A stretch of 64,000 nt of DNA from Euborellia annulipes (GCA_023213315.1 JAKCPI010015491.1:46803-110802); one strand, 5' to 3'. Numbered from the stretch's first letter, positions 34,951 through 46,830 are shown. Numbers and translations: made by a program. Notes: generated by a model not told the origin, from the sequence alone.

Positions 34951-36065
34951 TTATTACTTTAGAAAAAAATAAGCCATTTAAGAAACAAGAAATAAAAGAA
35001 GTATTAAAAAAATTTTAATATTCCACATATGATATATCATTTTTCTTTATTTTTTATGAGGATTAATAATTTATATTCAAAATTTCTATAAAATGCATAG
35101 TTTTCAAATAATTCAATGGGCAAACGTCAGATTGTTTATGCCTTAATGTATTTAAACCAAAAACTCTATCTAACATATGATACATGTTATTTATTCTTGA
35201 ATTTCCCCTGATTTCAGAGAACTAAGCCCCTTTTAATTATACGATCTAATTTGGGAGTTATTGGCGATCAAAGTTAAGCTTATTTTCGACCTTAATGACA
35301 TACATCAACACTCAATTCTATATTTTCGAAAAAACATATTTAGCATTGTCTGATCAAAACCAAATTTTTACCAGAGATTTATAATTAAAAAATAAGTTTT
35401 TTTCTAAAGTTTCATTGAGATTGGTAAAGAAATAAATAAAATATTGACTATTTTGTAAATTAAGTTTTAGAATTCGGGATCCCGGTTGGGTAAAGAGAGC
35501 CGTCTATGAACCGGCTCTAGGCTTGCATCTGAGATTCCAAATTCTAAAACTTAATTTACAAAATAGTCAATATTTTATTTATTTCTTTACCAATCTCATT
35601 GAAACTTTAGAAAAAGACTCATTTTTTAATTATAAATCTCTGGTAAAAATTTGGTTTTAATCAGACAATGATAAATAAGCTTTTTCGATAATATAAAATT
35701 GAGTGTATTGATGTCATTAAGGGCGAAAATAAGCTGAACTTTGATCGCCAATAACTCCTAAATTAGATCATATAATTAAAAGGGCTTTAGTTCTCTGAAA
35801 TCAGGGGGGAATTCAAGAATAAATAACATGTATCATATGTTAGATAGAGTTTTTGGTTTAAATACATTAAGGCATAAACAATCTGACGTTTGCCCATTGA
35901 ATTATTTGAAAACTATGCATTTTATAGAAATTTTGAATATAAATTATTAATCCTCATAAAAAATAAAGAAAAATGATATATCATATGTGAAATATTAAAA
36001 TTTTTTTAATACTTCTTTTATTTCTTGTTTCTTAAATGGCTTATTTTTTCCTATAGAAATAAAAT

Positions 36066-36147
36066 AAAGGGTGGCTCAAATGGTAAAGTCGTCCCCAAGT
36101 AACTAAACTTCGCGAGTTCAAATCCACATCCTGCGTTTTTTTTTTAA
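36066..36147 (+). repeat. tRNA-like unit, right end of copy A
   Basis: GGGTGGCTCAAATGGTAAAG (A box) and GAGTTCAAATCC (B box) then CTGCG and a long T-run; about 75 bases before the T-run. Confidence 0.6.
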
Positions 36148-36291
36148 ATCATATTATCAATTTTCTTTTATTTTTAATGCTAACTTATCATTTCATCTAA
36201 ATTAAATTTTACATTTTCATATTTAACCACCCTACAGTAATACAAGATCGAAATATCGCTTGTGTTCAAATAAATATAACAACCATGTGAT

Positions 36292-36580
36292 CATGGGCGT
36301 ACCCAGCGAGGGGCAGAGGGGGCAGCTGCCCCCCCCCCTAGAAGCAACAAAAAAAAAATTAAATGTTTATAAAGTGATGAAACGAAACAAAATTGGTGTA
36401 TGGCGACAGGGAATACTTTTTGTTAGGACTCGAGGGTTTTAGGCCTTTAATTCGAAGGCTTTACCTCTCTATATAAAAAATAGCTACGCCACAATCTGGA
36501 CGACCATGATCTGCCCCCCCCCCCTGGACGACCATGATTCGACCATGCCCCCCCTAGATTTTATCCTGGGTACGCCCATG
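36292..36580. mobile_element. hAT-like MITE 2 (same family as 1872-2171)
   Basis: 289 bp, ends CATGGGCGTACCCAG, 8-bp duplication CATGTGAT on both sides. Near-identical interior to the copy at 1872, suggesting recent movement. Confidence 0.9.
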
Positions 36581-37214
36581 CATGTGATGATGAAGAATTG
36601 AAAGATTTTACATCTAACTAAATATATAAATATCATTTATTTGGCAATATTCTCTGACTGTTCAATTAATTTTTTTTTCTCGTTCAATTTTTATAATTCT
36701 TCCAAATGTCAAAAAAAAAAAAAATTTGACTTAAAAGCTGTTAAATTATTATTTTTAAAATGACTGAATGAATGATATTTTTGGAATGACTTCCTCGAGA
36801 CTTTCTCGTATATTCTTTTGGAATTACGTCTGGGTGTGTGTGTGAACACGATTGCTTAAAAACCAAAGTAGCTAGATGGGATGAAATTTGGTATATGCTC
36901 CTTACACTAAAATTGTAGATATTTATCAACTTTTGGAGTAAATACGTCACTTGGAAGTAGTACTTTACCTAATAAGTTTTTTCAGAAACTTCGAAATTTT
37001 CAATTTTTTTATCATATTGTGATAAATTACTCTATTTTAAAAAGTTTTTATTCTTTGACATTTTTCCGAAAACTGAATTGATTTTTAGTTATCGAAGGTA
37101 ATTTTTTTAATTGTTTGATATTTTTTATTTTTTAAATTTGTTGAGTATAAAAAAAAAAATAACTTTTTAAAATTTAATAGCTTCTAAGAATAGGCAGAAA
37201 AAAATCGAGGAAAT

Positions 37215-37290
37215 TCGGGTTAAGCAAGGCTAAGAACTGCTGGACCGTGGATAGGTGACCCGCTGAGTGTTGAGTCTCTCACCTGCTGGA
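37215..37290 (+). repeat. Possible 5S rRNA-derived SINE remnant
   Basis: GGTTAAGCAAGGC ... GTGGATAGGTGACCCGCTGA resembles the internal control region of 5S rRNA genes (AAGCAGCGTCGGGC; GGATGGGTGACCGC). Only this part is similar, so a 5S-derived SINE head is more likely than a gene. Confidence 0.45.
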
Positions 37291-37571
37291 AGCCATTTTA
37301 TTTAATTTTCCAAAAGTCAAATGATCTTAGAGGCCGAAATATAAATTGAAAATACAATTAACTTTAACACCCGTCTCAGGAAGAAAAATAAATAAATCCC
37401 ACCTCAATAATCAATCAAAAGTTAGAATGTATTTATTTCCTTTATTAAAATAATTTTTTCATATTCATTTTTTTAAATGATTTAATTTGTTTTTTTTCTT
37501 CTAATTTGATGAATATAAAAAAAAAAATAATTTTATTTTTATTTCTGTCTTTTATAGCTTCTGGGAAAAGA

Positions 37572-37579
37572 TGACGTCA
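37572..37579. promoter_or_regulatory. CRE palindrome TGACGTCA
   Basis: A perfect CREB/ATF-type site within a locally CG-richer stretch (37560-37700) about 3.2 kb upstream of ubinuclein. One 8-mer alone is weak evidence. Confidence 0.25.
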
Positions 37580-37875
37580 CGCGTATTGTTTGGAATCCGG
37601 TTTGTGTGCACCAAGAGCGGAGACTCAGCATCTTTAAGCGACTCTCTCCGTCTCACTCGCACTCATTACCTTCGCTCTCTTACTACTCAAATTTCATTCC
37701 AAAGCCTCTTATAGACCAAAATATTTGAATTTTTGCTTTTTAGAGGAGGAGGGGGCCTTTTAGGCCCCCTCCCCCTTTAGGTTGTCCCTTCCGTGATATT
37801 TATACTAATTTTATGAAATTTGTTTGATTAAATTATAAGATTAATTTCATTTTAACAAAAGGGTTTATAGAATGG

Positions 37876-37889
37876 ACACCAGGTGGCAG
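37876..37889 (+). promoter_or_regulatory. CTCF-like site
   Basis: ACACCAGGTGGCAG fits 13 of 14 positions of CCASYAGRKGGCRS and contains AGGTGGC. It lies in the spacer between brummer and ubinuclein, where an insulator would make sense. Confidence 0.35.
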
Positions 37890-37924
37890 CACTTGCCGGC
37901 GGTGCCTTGTAATTATGCGCAAGG

Positions 37925-39090
37925 AAATATAAGCCATATAAGGAATATGAAATAAAAGAAGTATTAAAAAAATTTTAATATTTCACATATGATATATCAT
38001 TTTTCATTACTTTTTATGCTGATTAATAATTTATAATGAAAATTTCAATTGCATGGATAGTTTTCAAATAATTCAATGGGCAAACGTCAGGTTGTTTATG
38101 CCTTAATGTATTTAAACCAAAAACTCTATCAAACATATGATACATGTTATTTATTCTTGAATTCCCCCTGATTTCAGAGAACTAAAGCCCTTTTAATTAT
38201 ATGATCTAATTTAGGAGTTATTGGCGATCAAAGTTCAGCTTATTTTCGCCCTTAATGACATCAATACACTCAATTTTATATTATCGAAAAAGCTTATTTA
38301 TCATTGTCTGATTAAAACCAAATTTTTACCAGAGATTTATAATTATAAAATGAGTATTTTTCTAAAGTTTCATTGAAATTGGTAAAGAAATAAATAAAAT
38401 ATTGACTATTTTGTAAATTAAGTTTTAGAATTCGGGATCCCGAATGAAGCCTAGACCCGGTTCATAGAGCGCTCTCTTTACCCAACCGGGATCCCAAATT
38501 CTAAAACTCAATTTACAAAATAGTCAATATCTTATTTATTTCTTTACCAATCTCAATGAAACTTTAGAAAAAACTCATTTTTTAATTATAAATATCTGGT
38601 AAAAATTTGGTTTTAATCAGACAATGCTAAATAAGCTTTTTCGATAATAATAGCATTAAGGTCGAAAATAGACTTAAATTTGATCGCCAATAACTCTCAA
38701 ATTAGATAATATAATTAAAAGGGGCTTAGTTCTCTGGAATCAGGGGGAATTCAAGAATAAATAACATGTATCATATGTTAGATAGAGTTTTTGGTTTAAT
38801 TACATCAAGGCATAAACAATCTGACGTTTGCCCATTGAATTATTTGAAAACTATGCATTTTATAGAAATTTTGAATATAAATTATTAATCCTCATAAAAA
38901 ATAAAGAAAAATGATATATCATATGTGGAATATTAAAATTTTTTTAATACTTCTTTTATTTCTTGTTTCTTAAATGGCTTATTTTTTCCTAAAGTAATAA
39001 AACAAAGGGTGGCTCAAATGGTAAAGTCGTTCCCAAGTAACTAAACTTCGTGAGTTCAAATCCACATCCTGCGGTTTTTTTTTTAAATCA
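37925..39090. mobile_element. Foldback repeat with tRNA-like end, copy B
   Basis: Same arms and the centre GAATTCGGGATCCCGAATG. The left tRNA-like end is missing; the right one (39005-39075: GGGTGGCTCAAATGGTAAAG, GAGTTCAAATCC) is intact and followed by T9. About 1.15 kb. Confidence 0.8.
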
Positions 39091-40145
39091 TATTATCAAT
39101 TTTCTTTTATTTTTAATGCTAACTTATAATTTCATTTATCAGTCATTATAACGAGAGAAAGCGTTTGTGGAATATAAATTTTGGTAACCCTATCTTTAGG
39201 GAATTTTGACAAATTTTTAAATAAACAAGCACCACAGATCAAACACTATATAAGTTCTATGCTGTGTGACCAATCACACCAGATTTTTTTTTTTTCAATT
39301 AATGCATTAGATTATTTGACCAATAGCAGTACAGCATTGATGTCACGTGACACTATTGTTTCTCTTGTTACACACTAGTTGCCTGGCGTCGCCACCTTCA
39401 GTATGAGCTCCACGTTCAGTGAAGAAGATCCCAAATGAAAACCTCTACGTTCCCGCCTGATTAACAAGCACCCAAGGATGCAATCTCGACAACTGATCCA
39501 CGATTTCCTTTCTTCACGTTTATTTCCATTTTAATAACGCCGACCTCCAACCTTATCTTCTCTTTCCTAGGTATTTATTTTCCTTTTTAATCCTTTTCAT
39601 TTTTATTACATAATCGTAAAAAGACCTTATGAATTAAATATAGAACGAAAATTTTATAATTAATTATTTTGAATATGCTTTATCGTTTTATAAGTATTCT
39701 CATCTGTATTCAAAATAAAAAAATAATATCAAATTAAAAAGATAATTTAACATAAGTGTGAGTAAATAGATAATTTTTTTTCATCAAAATTGATGGAGAT
39801 GATTCTAGAAGCCTCTGCATATGAGAGTGTGGGGTTAAGAGTCAATGAATATAACTATGATGTTCTCTTTCTCTGTGCAAAAGTAGCGGTCTACTTTATC
39901 TCTTTCTCACCCATTCATGTTTTGTTGCTGGTTGAGATCAAGGTTTTTATAAGTGTAGTATAATTTATATTTTAAACAATATTAGGAGAGATTTTTTAAT
40001 TTATTATTCTTATTTTTAATGCCTAATTACATCTAAAAAAATTTCTATATTTTCTCCTAAATTTTTATGGATTCAAATAGGATTGAGTTATATAAATTAA
40101 ATAAAAAAACTATATTTATTATCCCATAAGTAGGCTATATTATAA

Positions 40146-40212
40146 AATCTGGTGTGATTGACCGCACGGCACACAATTTTCTCTTACTTTTGGTAATCGA
40201 AACGCTATTGTT
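40146..40212 (+). repeat. Dispersed repeat DR1, fragment
   Basis: AATCTGGTGTGATTGACCGC, then CACGGCACACAATTTTCTCT and GGTAATCGAAA; the rest is lost. A shorter trace (CAATCACACCAGATTTTT) lies at 39268-39292. Confidence 0.55.
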
Positions 40213-40552
40213 ATAATAAACAAACAAAATATTTCAATTTTACTCAAAAGTCTATAAGATTGAGATTAAAATATGAATTTTTTTTTTTAAATCGAAACGG
40301 AATTTTTCCGTTTCATTCAATAAAAAAATTTTATGGGAAAATTTCAATCCAGGCTTAATCAATCAAAATCAGACTATGCGAGATATTATTCTATCTTAAT
40401 ATTGTAGTCTCAATAGGGTATTAATTGAATGCGAGTGGAAAAAAGTGGAATATTTGAGGTATTTATGGAATAGGATCAATCAAAAGAAAATAGCTATTTT
40501 AAAAAATTACTGAATCTTTATTAAAAAATAATTTAATCATTTAAAGTACATC

Positions 40553-40696
40553 AGTGGCACAAACAGGACAGGCCGCCCTTCTTGCCCCTCCTAGGAGAGA
40601 GGAACATAGCCTCTATAATATGACTTGTTAAATAAATGTTTGCATTTGTTTTAAATAATATAATAAAATCAACACCCTCCTGGTTGCGCCATTAAC
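40553..40696. mobile_element. Possible degenerate hAT-type MITE
   Basis: Left end CAGTGGCACAAACAGG and right end (inverse) AATGGCGCAACCAGG are similar; no target duplication. Confidence 0.4.
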
Positions 40697-41462
40697 ATAT
40701 ATTTATACAGTCATAGGGATAACATCTCAAAATCTTATTATATCATTAATATAATGTGCGTTTCACACTTTTTAATAAGAATATCATCAAAATTTTAAAA
40801 TGTATATATGTAAATATATATATAAATTAAATCTTCATTAAAAATATTATTTTATAAAATTTTTTACAAAAATGCATTTTAATTAAATAGAGAGTTTATA
40901 ATAATACTAAATTAAAAAAGTACTAAAGTACAGATTCTAAAATAAACCTCATCAAAAATTTTTTCCAGAATAATTGATCAAAATTGTTTGTATATATTCT
41001 TAAAAAGTTATATAAATACATAAAAAATAAATAAATCTATTATTTTTTTTTTCTCAAATGATTTTCACGGAATGTTAAATAATGAAAGAATATATATCTA
41101 TATAATACTCGAAAATATTCAAGACTAGGTTTGAATCTGATTTATTTATTTATTTGTCAACAATATAATATAATAATAATAATAACAATAAATAAATTAT
41201 ATTGATGACAAAAAAATACCTGAGATTTTTTTTTTAATTTTTAAAAAAACCCATTTTTTTTTTTTATTTTAGACCAACACCGAAATTTGTAATTCAAAAT
41301 GGGGGAGCTTGATTATCTCAAAATACTTTTATAATCACTAAACTCTTTCAAAAATAAATTATAAAAAAAAAAAAAATATTTTTATATATATATACAATCA
41401 CAGAAATATTTTTTTTTTAAATAAATGTCTTTTTAATAGTAATAAAAAAAAAAAAAAACTTT

Positions 41463-41710
41463 TTATGACAAAGTGCTGTCAATATCTTCAATATTGGTAA
41501 TCCCGTAATAGGAAGATTGCCTGGAGAGGGTTGCTGAGGTCGATTGTTCGGATTCGGGCATCGATTGCGATGAATTAGAAATTAATTCGGGTAGAGTGTT
41601 TAGTAAATCTCTTGAGCCCGTTGCCCATTCACTTTCAGGATCACTTAAAATATATCCCGATTGTTGATCATCGTCATCCGAAAAATATATTAATGAACTT
41701 TGATCCTCGT
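41463..41710 (-). CDS. bmm: Brummer terminal exon F
   Basis: Eighty-one codons and TAA. Acidic and serine-rich (YFSDDDDQQSGYILSDPESE; many SQS/SSS), ending IEDIDSTLS. The acceptor is GCTTGTAG. An alternative start inside the intron is possible, but the phase fits exon E. Confidence 0.65.
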
Positions 41711-44176
41711 CTACAAGCAATAAGATTTATGAGCACCAACTGAAAATTAAATATTAGGAGAGAGTTTGTTTTGCAGACCTTGGTTTAAGGACCAGGTGCT
41801 AGTTATTAAAGGCTCGTCTATATCATCGTCGAATTCCAAATTTTCATTATTTTCAAGTTCCTCTGGGGTAAAAATTGTATTTGATTCGGCCTCTGTCACG
41901 TCATAAATTTCAGTGACTTTCATCTGTTGAAAAAAAATTAAATTAAATCAATAAAGAGTCATCGTTAAGATTAATCAATATTAATTTTAGTTTTATAATC
42001 TCAAGAACTTTGACTTTGAAATGATAACTTAAAAATAAAAAAAAAAAGATTAAAGATTTTTCAACTTACCCTGTTGTTAACATCCATATAATAAAAAGCC
42101 ATAAGCGCCTCGTGTTGAGACGTTACATTCAAAACATGATCGAATGTATCAATATCAGAATTCATTGTAGAATTTTCCGATTTCTTTTTCGCAATCCTCT
42201 TAGAAAGAAGATTTTCAGCAATTTTTAAATTTCCTGATTCATTATCTCTACAATTAAAAAAAAAAATGGTTAAATATTTAAAAAACAAACAATTATTGTC
42301 TCAAAATAAGAAAAACGTACTTTTCTAAATTTACTTTGAAATTATATTTTCTCTTCTTCTTTTTATTATGTTTTACTTCAGGTTGATTTTCAACTAAAAA
42401 AAAAAGTAAAAATTTTTTTAATTAACATTTGATAATTTATAAATATGATTATTTTTGCTAAATAAAGCAGTCAAACAGGTCTATTCTCTAAAAACAAACG
42501 TTAAAATTTACATCATAAGTAATAACATCAGCGTTAAAAAAATGCTTTTCTCTAACAGCGACGTTAACATTTTTCTTTTTAGCACCAGGTGTTAACGATC
42601 CATATGAAGATAGCTGTTTTCTGCTTGTTCATGTTTTTACACCCCTCGATAACCTCTAGCGGATGCGCATTACTAACTCGATTTGTTATTCTCAATCTAA
42701 TAGGCCTATCTGAGACACCAGTGTTAAAAAATAATATTATCTAAACAAAGTTTTAACAGCGACATTAACTTTTATCTCAAAGCTGTCAAAATCATAACCT
42801 TACTTTTTGGTTAAAGACGCCATTTTGATGCATTAAATACGGCGTTAAAATAAATTTATTAAAAGCACCCCCTTGACATGACATTAATTTTTAACACTAT
42901 GGACTAAATGTAAACGCTTTGGCGCTTACAGAATAGCAATTTGAGACAAGGAGGTGTTAAAATGAATTAACGCTGATATCAGATGTTAAAAGTTAACGTT
43001 TTTGCTTAGAGTATAGACTTGAAAGAACGATGTTATTAGTTTTTAATCTATATACAATTTTTTTGTATTAATAAAAGGACTTACCAACAAAATTTGAAAC
43101 TTCCATTTCACAAGATAACAGATTATGTTGATTATCCATGTTATTGAATAAATATTTGACTTGTCCCATAAAAAACTTTGTCATACCCCATAAACTTGAA
43201 GTTAGACTGGGAGTTTTTTTAATTATTCTGTTAAAAAATAAAAAAAAAATTTCATTAGAAAAAAAAAGATCTTTGAGAAAATAATTAATTTAGCAAATTA
43301 AAGCAATTTTACATTAGCATGCAAGGGTAAATATAGGGAAAATGTTTAAAGCAATAAAAGCAACACAACAAAGGCCGAAAAAAGCAAATTTGTTAAAAGG
43401 ACCCTTTTGTTTCCTACCTATCGCCATGGGTTAACCAGTAATGATTGTAGGCTTGCTCGATCATTTCATGCTGAACACTCGAATGGCGATCCAGGCGAAT
43501 CTCCAAAGTATGCTTTTCAATGGTTTGTCCCCTCACACTAATCGGGGGGTAGGATTGTTATTTAAGGGGTGGGATTTAATATTATTAAGCTCATGCAAAA
43601 TTAATATATCATTCAAAAAAAAAAAATGGGTATTGATTTATTAATTTTTAAAGCAACGAAATTATTTTTAAAATTAAAAAAAGCCAAGCGCGGATCCAAA
43701 ACGATCGAATATAAATAAAACAAATTATTTGGAGGATCTGGGCCTGGCGATAAATTTAGAAATTATATCTAAATGATATAATTTTTAAGGTACTTAAATA
43801 ATAAAAAAAAGGATTTTTTTTTTAAATTACGATTTCTTTGATATAAAATAAATTTCCCACCATCCCGTTTTATTATTTTTTATTTGTTGTTATAAGAAAA
43901 ATTTTTTAGATCCGCGCCTGTACCAAAAAGAAATATATTTTTATTTAGATTTTGTTAGTTTGATTATTTACAAAATAATATTAAATGAAATAGAAATTAC
44001 TTTGTGATTGTGGCGCAGACGAAATCCGCAGGAACTATGTATGGAAGTGAGAGAAATGTGAGCAATTTCATGCTGCGATGTTTGAAAAGCCAATTAAGTA
44101 CTCCTTTATTTGCAGAATCGATGGCCTCTTGGAATACTCGCATCACTTGTTCGGGCAAATTGGCAACCATAGACTC
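41463..44176 (-). CDS. bmm: Brummer / ATGL-like (PNPLA2) triglyceride lipase, C-terminal half, 6 exons
   Basis: Exons 44176-44001, 43227-43085, 42393-42321, 42247-42070, 41923-41779 and 41710-41463 join in frame (about 318 aa) to TAA at 41465-41463. The first carries LPEQVMRVFQEAIDSANKG, NWLFKHRSMKLLTFLSLPY and IVPADFVCATITK, matching from memory the region just after the patatin domain in insect brummer and vertebrate ATGL. These enzymes hydrolyse stored triglyceride at lipid droplets. Downstream exons are acidic and Ser-rich with ALMAFYYMDVNNR. The patatin exons (glycine-rich oxyanion loop, GXSXG nucleophile, catalytic Asp) were not found from 44177 to the window end; they may lie beyond position 64000 or be missing. 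Family call fairly sure; completeness unknown. Confidence 0.72.
41779..41923 (-). CDS. bmm: Brummer exon E
   Basis: Forty-eight codons plus one base: MKVTEIYDVTEAES, then an acidic stretch (NLEFDDDIDEPL) and TSTWSLNQ. Acceptor TTCAACAG, donor CAAG|GTCTGC, phase 0 in and phase 1 out. Confidence 0.62.
42070..42247 (-). CDS. bmm: Brummer exon D
   Basis: Fifty-nine codons plus one base (DNESGNLKIAENLLSKRIAK ... ALMAFYYMDVNNR) with acceptor AATTGTAG and donor AGG|GTAAGT. It sits 73 bp from exon C. Confidence 0.65.
42321..42393 (-). CDS. bmm: Brummer exon C (small basic exon)
   Basis: A 73-base exon encoding ENQPEVKHNKKKKRKYNFKV between TTTTTTTAG and AA|GTACGT. Placed by phase (2 bases in, 2 out) and splice sites; a possible nuclear or membrane-binding basic patch. 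Confidence 0.6.
42488..43013. mobile_element. Foldback element in brummer intron
   Basis: About 525 bp with imperfect inverted ends (AAAAACAAACGTTAAAATTT and ACATCAGCGTTAA); many AACGTTAAC-like words inside. Fills most of the 691-bp intron between exons B and C. Confidence 0.65.
43085..43227 (-). CDS. bmm: Brummer exon B
   Basis: Encodes IIKKTPSLTSSLWGMTKFFM then GQVKYLF and an Asn-rich tail; acceptor TTTTAACAG, donor GTTG|GTAAGT. The phase (1 base in, 1 base out) fits exons A and C. W-G-M-T-K-F-F resembles the amphipathic segment after the LPY motif in ATGL-type lipases. Confidence 0.7.
43685..43920. mobile_element. hAT-like MITE 10 in brummer intron
   Basis: 236 bp with ends CAAGCGCGGATCC / CAGGCGCGGATCT; no clear 8-bp duplication. 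Placed in the group by its ends. Confidence 0.6.
44001..44176 (-). CDS. bmm: Brummer exon A (post-patatin helix region)
   Basis: Fifty-eight codons plus two bases, starting ESMVANLPEQVMRVFQ, after a TTTTTCTAG acceptor and ending ACAAA|GTAATT. The hydrophobic segment KLLTFLSLPYIVPADFV corresponds to the lipid-droplet-targeting stretch of ATGL relatives. Confidence 0.78.
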
Positions 44177-44888
44177 CTAGAAAAAGAAAGAAAAAACGAA
44201 ATTAGATGGCTATCCTCTTCACAAAAGAAAAATGGTAAGTCACAAATAAATGTTTAAATAAAAATGGTGTGTAGTACAATTCAAAAATCCTAGATATGTA
44301 TTTGTGAACTGATGGTAACCTATAATCTCGATTATCCGAAGGGAGAAGAACAAGAACTATTAATTTTTATTTGAATGAATATGTATAATAAAGATAGCTA
44401 TCTAAAATCCATTTTTGAATTAATAAAATTTTATTGATATCCAAAGTGCGCCTTCCCTTCCTTTAAGGGAGGAGTTCCAGAGACATTTACTTAGACGGAC
44501 GGCATCGTTGCCAGTTCTTTGGCAGATGTAAGAAAAGGAAACATATATGTCATGGAGCGACGGTGTCGCCATCTCTTAGACAAATAATCATTCCTCCCAA
44601 ACGACCTATTGGAGACTCCCCCCTTAATGCCTAAGTTTAATGTTGAACCTCTAGATTCCTAAATTAATTGTGGAAGTTTACTCCTTATCGGGATAGCAGG
44701 TTCTTCGTGCAAAAAATTTTAATAAAAAATAATAAATATTTTTTATTTTTAAGATTTTTATTAATTTGATGACTGATGTGCACAATACTATCAGTTTCGG
44801 TCTATCTGAGAGACCATCATCAAATCTTCAACGAACACTTTGCAAACATGGGCCATTACAAGAAATATAATCTTAGAAACATATAATA
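44177..44888. other. Sequence upstream of brummer exon A
   Basis: Expected to hold patatin exons but none was recognised. A short inverted pair (CTTTAAGGGAGGAG / CATTCCTCCC) and the worn ribozyme motif at 44788 are the only structures. Confidence 0.4.
44788..44830 (-). ncRNA. Degenerate hammerhead-like motif
   Basis: TTGATGA, extra U, stem II GGTCT/AGACC, GAAAC, then TGAT in place of GTC. Isolated relic about 100 bp before the PLE palindrome. Confidence 0.4.
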
Positions 44889-44960
44889 TAAGATATGAGA
44901 GGATGGCAGCCAGGAAAGAAATCAGACAAAAAATTCAATCAATTTTTATCTAATTTTATT

Positions 44961-45012
44961 ACGATCGCCGACGTTTCGGACGCAAATCGCGCCCTTCCTC
45001 AGGACCTATGAT
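44961..45012 (-). ncRNA. Hammerhead-ribozyme-like motif (PLE-e, left)
   Basis: CTGAGGA, extra A, stem II GGGCGC/GCGTCC with loop GATTT, GAAAC, GTC; stem I includes GATC/GATC plus a short inner helix. Confidence 0.65.
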
Positions 45013-45843
45013 CAATGAGACAAACATATTTGATAAAAGTTTAACAAGAATTTTTTTAAATACATTTCATTACAAAAACTTACAATCGATGGTTAATGAA
45101 ATACAGATGGACGTATTTTTTTAATTAACAATATATAAACACAATTCACGGGTGTGAGATGCATTGTTTTGTACTGTATATATTTGCTGTTACTCATTGA
45201 ACCCTTTCGCATTAAATGTATTAACATATCTATTTTTCAATCATATAAAGGCTTTTTGTTCTTAAATTAGAATATTTTAAAATAGATTTAAATAGATTTC
45301 TTTTTTATAAACTTTCACTTAAATTATTATCTCCTTTTCATTTCCAATATAATAATTATAAATTGATAAAATTTAAAATATTTTCATATAAAGTGCTAAG
45401 GCCCTGAATGTCGTCTTTGTAGTTGCATGCTGTTTTTTCTGTATTTTTTTATAGCAATCATTTCGGCAAATTCGAGTCTAAATTGGTTGCTATCTTGATA
45501 TAATAATTCACAATTGTTAAAATCAAAAGCGTGTCGGGTTTCTTTGGCATGCACGGCAAGAGCGGTGCTTGTTTTTGGCGTTGATCACGGATCTTTCATG
45601 TTCTTTTATGCGATCTGTTATTTTTTCTAATCGTCTTCCCGATGTAGCAGGTTTGGCATTGGTTGTTGTCCCCTAAACAATTAATTTTATAAATCACTTC
45701 TGCTTTTTCAGCAAATTCAATGGGATCTTTTTGGTTGAAAAGTTTTTTAAGCGTATTGTTTGGCTTAAGAGCAATGCCAATTTTTTCGTTTTCTAAAATT
45801 TTTTTTAATTGATAGCTAATATCAGGAAGAAAATTTAAACAGA

Positions 45844-46434
45844 AAAAACACTTTCAATCGCATTGTTAACACTATAAATACTAAATCTGTAACTAATAAT
45901 CAAGGGCGTGTCGTAGGAAATCCTATAGATAAAAAAGAAAAAATTTTTTTCTGTTTAAATTTTCTTCCTGATATTAGCTATCAATTAAAAAAAATTTTAG
46001 AAAACGAAAAAATTGGCATTGCTCTTAAGCCAAACAATACGCTTAAAAAACTTTTCAACCAAAAAGATCCCATTGAATTTGCTGAAAAAGCAGAAGTGAT
46101 TTATAAAATTAATTGTTTAGGGGACAACAACCAATGCCAAACCTGCTACATCGGAAAGACGATTAGAAAAATAACAGATCGCATAAAAGAACATGAAAGA
46201 TCCGTGATCAACGCCAAAACAAGCACCGCTCTTGCCGTGCATGCCAAAGAAACCCGACACGCTTTTGATTTTAACAATTGTGAATTATTATATCAAGATA
46301 GCAACCAATTTAGACTCGAATTTGCCGAAATGATTGCTATAAAAAAATACAGAAAAACGGCATGCAACTACAAGGACGACATTCAGGGCCTTAGCACTTT
46401 ATATGAAAATATTTTAAATTTTATCAATTTATAA
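45844..46434 (+). pseudogene. PLE polyprotein C-terminal fragment (RT tail + GIY-YIG endonuclease)
   Basis: 196 codons open to TAA. FLPDISYQLKKILENEK and ALKPNNTLKKLF match the region that follows the PLE reverse transcriptase. Then EVIYKINC ... CQTCYIGKTIRKITDRIKEH is the GIY-YIG fold: VIY for GIY, intact YIG, the catalytic Arg helix, and Cys residues of the PLE-type zinc knuckle. PLEs use this nuclease to nick target DNA for reverse transcription. There is no start codon and no RT core, so it is a fragment. Confidence 0.85.
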
Positions 46435-46778
46435 TTATTATATTGGAAATGAAAAGGGATAATAATTTAAGTGAAAGTTTATAAAAAAGAAATCTATTTA
46501 AATCTATTTTAAAATATTCTAATTTAAGAACAAAAAGCCTTTATATGATTGAAAAATAGATATGTTAATACATTTAATGCGAAAGGGTTCAATGAGTAAC
46601 AGCAAATATATACAGTACAAAACAATGCATCTCACACCCGTGAATTGTGTTTTTATATTGTTAATTAAAAAAATACGTCCATCTGTATTTCATTGACCAT
46701 CGATTGTAAGTTTTTGTAATGAAATGTATTTAAAAAAATTCTTGTTAAACTTTTATCAAATATGTTTGTCTCATTGAT

Positions 46779-46830
46779 CATAGGTCCTGAGGAAGGGCGC
46801 GATTTGCGTCCGAAACGTCGGCGATCGTAA
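46779..46830 (+). ncRNA. Hammerhead-ribozyme-like motif (PLE-e, right)
   Basis: Inverted partner of the previous motif, same stems and extra A. The TGGCTGCC end follows about 50 bases downstream. Confidence 0.65.

Larger units (their letters stand above)
34828..36148. mobile_element. Foldback repeat with outward tRNA-like ends, copy A
   Basis: About 1.3 kb. The arms (e.g. CAAATAATTCAATGGGCAAA, ATCATATGTTAGATAGAG) mirror each other around GAATTCGGGATCCCGG. Each end has a tRNA-like A/B-box pair pointing outward, then a T-run. Copies B (37.9 kb) and C (48.8 kb) share the design. No protein is encoded. It lies about 450 bp upstream of ubinuclein. Confidence 0.8.
39091..41462. other. Spacer between foldback copy B and brummer 3' end
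   Basis: AT-rich; holds the DR1 scraps and the possible MITE at 40553. Minus-strand AATAAA-type hexamers occur below 41460, as expected for the brummer 3' UTR. No gene seen. Confidence 0.35.

Noticed and set aside
34836..39075. Genuine tRNA genes at the foldback ends
   Set aside because: A and B boxes are good, but acceptor and T stems do not pair; tRNA-like only.
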